From the NCBI GenBank assembly GCA_902493145.1, contig CABUOA010000013.1, positions 1-52,643 of the forward strand: DNA of 52,643 bases. Direction: 5' to 3'. Of this stretch, positions 50,726 to 52,643 are shown piece by piece. The stretch's first letter is position 1, and each line of letters opens with the position of its first letter. The stretch is from an uncultured Collinsella sp. GTDB taxonomy: Bacteria > Actinomycetota > Coriobacteriia > Coriobacteriales > Coriobacteriaceae. A model generated the notes under the pieces. The model was not told the DNA's origin. It ran no database searches and worked only from the letters and a program-made list of their open reading frames with translations. Position numbers and translations under genes: made by a program.

Positions 50726-52396
50726 CTAAACCTCCATGACGACCGGGATGATCATCGGACGGGTGCGCGTACGGCTCCAGATAAAGTTAGAGAGCGAATC
50801 GCGCACGGCCTTGCGAATGGCATCGGAACCGCTGCTGGTAAAGCTAAACTTACCCTTCTCGATCGTCTTCATAATGGACGCGGAGGCATCCTCGGAGAAC
50901 TGGTCGTCGATGGCAAACGAGACGCCGCGGCCCGAGAACTCGATGGCCTCGATCTTCTTGTGTTTGAGGGAGACGATGGCAACGGCCGTGACCATACCGT
51001 CGTTGGCGAGCTTCTGGCGATCGCGCAGGACGATGGGGTCGGTATCGCCGATACGCAGGCCGTCGACGTAAACGACACCGGACTCGACGGGCGTACCGCG
51101 CTTGACGATACCACCGCGCATCTCGAGCGTGTCGCCGTTATCGAGGATAAAGATGTGATCGTCCTTGATGCCCATCTTGCGCGCCAGCTGGGCATGGGCG
51201 CGCAGATGCACGGCCTCACCGTGAACCGGCATAAAATACGTGGGCTTGGCCATGGCCATCAGGAGCTTGAGCTCCTCCTGGCTACCGTGACCCGAGACGT
51301 GGACGAGAGCGCGGTTCTTATCCCACACGTCGCAGCCGAGCTTGGCCAGGCTGTTGACGACCTGCTGGACGGCCTTCTCGTTGCCAGGAACGGGAGTTGC
51401 CGAGAGGATAACGGTATCGCCCTCGTGGATGGAGAGCGTCTTGTGCTCGCCATTGGCCATGCGGGACAGGGCCGACAGCGGCTCGCCCTGCGAACCAGTG
51501 CACATGACGACGATCTTGTCGTCAGGCAGGTTATCAATATCGAAGGCATCGATGATATCGGCATCATCGATGTTGAGATAACCGAGCTCGCGCGCCACGC
51601 GGGTGTTCGTGAGCATGGAGCGACCGGTCACAACGACCTTACGGCCGCACTTGCGGGCGGCATCGCAGATCTGCTGCAAACGATGGATGTGGCTCGAGAA
51701 CGATGCGACGAACACGCGACCCGGAGCGTTCTTGATGGCGTGCAGCAGGTTGGGACCAACCTCGGCCTCGGACTTGGTAAAGCCGGGAACCGTGGCATTG
51801 GTGGAATCGGAAAGCAGCAGGTCGATGCCCTGCTTGGCAAAGCGGCTGATAGCGGCATAGTCGGGCGTGACGCCATCGATGGGCGTCTGGTCGAGCTTAA
51901 AGTCGCCGGTGTGCATAACGGTGCCCTGATTAGTACGGATGAACACGCCCAGAGCGCCGGGGATGGAGTGCGTCATCGAGAAGAAGTCGAGCGAGATGCC
52001 GCCGAGGTTGACATGGCTGCCGCCCTTGACCTCGCGGAACTTGGGCGCGCGGATTCGGAACTCGGAGAGCTTGCCCTCGATAAAACCGAGCGTCAGCTTG
52101 CTCGAGAAGATGGGCACCTTGTTGTTGAGGTCCTGCAGCAGGTACGGAAGCGAACCGGTGTGGTCCTCGTGGCCGTGGGTGACGATGATACCGCGGAGCT
52201 TCTCCTCGTTCTCCAGAACATAGGTGTAGTCGGGAAGCACCAGATCGATACCGGGCTGGGAGTCATCCGGGAACATAAGACCGGCGTCGACGAGCACCAT
52301 GTCGTCGCCGCACTCGAAGACCGTCATGTTCTTGCCGATGCCGTCAAGGCCGCCGAGCGGAATGATCTTCAAAGGAGATGATTTTTTAGCTGCCAT
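50726..52396 (-). CDS. rnj: ribonuclease J
   Basis: A 556-aa metallo-beta-lactamase/beta-CASP nuclease with 5'-3' exo- and endonuclease activity on RNA. It has the zinc motif HGHEDHTGSLP, a downstream MHTGDFK, the beta-CASP motifs, HVSGHGSQEELK and a C-terminal domain. The ATG at 52396 (MAAKKSS) begins the conserved protein; AAAGGAAA lies about 12 bases upstream, rather far. The 150 bases of frame before it look non-coding. Confidence 0.94.
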   Translation of the reverse strand: MAAKKSSPLKIIPLGGLDGIGKNMTVFECGDDMVLVDAGLMFPDDSQPGIDLVLPDYTYVLENEEKLRGIIVTHGHEDHTGSLPYLLQDLNNKVPIFSSKLTLGFIEGKLSEFRIRAPKFREVKGGSHVNLGGISLDFFSMTHSIPGALGVFIRTNQGTVMHTGDFKLDQTPIDGVTPDYAAISRFAKQGIDLLLSDSTNATVPGFTKSEAEVGPNLLHAIKNAPGRVFVASFSSHIHRLQQICDAARKCGRKVVVTGRSMLTNTRVARELGYLNIDDADIIDAFDIDNLPDDKIVVMCTGSQGEPLSALSRMANGEHKTLSIHEGDTVILSATPVPGNEKAVQQVVNSLAKLGCDVWDKNRALVHVSGHGSQEELKLLMAMAKPTYFMPVHGEAVHLRAHAQLARKMGIKDDHIFILDNGDTLEMRGGIVKRGTPVESGVVYVDGLRIGDTDPIVLRDRQKLANDGMVTAVAIVSLKHKKIEAIEFSGRGVSFAIDDQFSEDASASIMKTIEKGKFSFTSSGSDAIRKAVRDSLSNFIWSRTRTRPMIIPVVMEV

Positions 52397-52643
52397 AGGT
52401 AAGTGTGGTTTCCTTTCTTCGAAACGGGTCTGGAACAACCGACGGGGCGCTTCTGGCAAACCGACCGCCGGGAACGTACAAATATGCATCGCAGAGTCGA
52501 TGCAATAACCACAGTATGATACCCATTTGCCCACCAACAGACCACCCATGCATCAAAGCCCCATCCAAACCGGTCTATCCCGCCGGTTTCCCGTGGGGCG
52601 GGCACTGATGAAGTTTCCTGCTCTACAGTCCTGCTCACGACGG
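52397..52643. other. rnj upstream region
   Basis: Gene-free to the window edge. A 7-bp hairpin TGCATCG/CGATGCA (52485-52491 with 52498-52504) lies in the probable rnj leader. On the minus strand GGTATCAT just upstream may be a -10. RNase J and E genes elsewhere are autoregulated through leader structures; nothing here proves that. Confidence 0.35.

Noticed and set aside
50525..52381. 618-codon plus-strand frame
   Set aside because: Antisense to rnj and the start of ftsK; Asp/His/Gly-rich shadow product.

Overview
The window looks like the chromosome of a Coriobacteriia actinobacterium, most likely Collinsella or a close relative. That call rests on general resemblance: moderately high GC, heavy use of TTT for Phe in core genes, and a mix of gene orders. 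No database search was possible. lexA / LysM protein / nrdR and FHA protein / MerR follow the mycobacterial order (lexA-Rv2719c-nrdR; GarA-Rv1828). scpAB-rluB-cmk-plsC-ispH-DUF512-der-plsY-gpsA and hflX-miaA-miaB-spoVS-rny-recA-cinA-pgsA-ftsK-rnj follow Firmicutes-like orders.

Layout. (1) 31-17110, plus strand: a nearly gap-free run of housekeeping genes. These are ABC-F, a small membrane protein, an M50 protease, scpA, scpB, rluB, cmk, a plsC-like acyltransferase, ispH, a DUF512 radical SAM protein, der, plsY, gpsA, rpe, a cysteine desulfurase, a Nif3-like protein, a coiled-coil/zinc-ribbon protein and coaBC. Many neighbours overlap or nearly touch. A tRNA-Pro(GGG) with its own promoter and terminator closes the block. 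(2) 17300-22770: a very GC-rich minus-strand insert with a lantibiotic-immunity-type ABC transporter (LanF/LanE/LanG-like), a YxeA-like exported protein and a response regulator/histidine kinase pair. It has its own leader hairpin and terminator, and no lanthipeptide biosynthesis gene is visible. (3) 23104-26922, plus: a CDP-alcohol phosphatidyltransferase, a GarA-like FHA protein, a MerR regulator, apt and an NlpC/P60 wall hydrolase. (4) 27088-31152: degV convergent with a DUF1836 regulator, then trxB divergent from a diacylglycerol-type glycosyltransferase. (5) 31153-31426: a gene-free convergent spacer with an exceptional 104-nt hairpin. (6) 31427-34331: dut, nrdR and a LysM protein (minus), divergent from lexA and a membrane acyltransferase (plus), with three LexA boxes between. 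(7) 34316-52396, minus: hflX, miaA, miaB, spoVS, a GHKL ATPase, rny, recX, recA, cinA, pgsA, rimO, yajQ, a RodZ-like protein, ftsK and rnj.

How it fits together. Much of the window is chromosome and cell-cycle machinery (ScpAB, FtsK, RodZ-like, RecA/RecX/LexA), phospholipid synthesis (PlsY, PlsC-like, GpsA, two CDP-alcohol transferases), RNA decay and modification (RNase Y, RNase J, RluB, MiaA, MiaB, RimO, HflX) and Fe-S related work. LexA boxes sit inside the -35/-10 spacers of both the recA and the LysM-gene promoters, so DNA damage should induce both together.

Most worth a second look: the orphan immunity island with its leader hairpin and a Cys-rich frame before its terminator; the long hairpin at 31166-31269; matching operator-like motifs in front of degV and the DUF1836 gene; and an unassigned MutL-like GHKL ATPase next to RNase Y.
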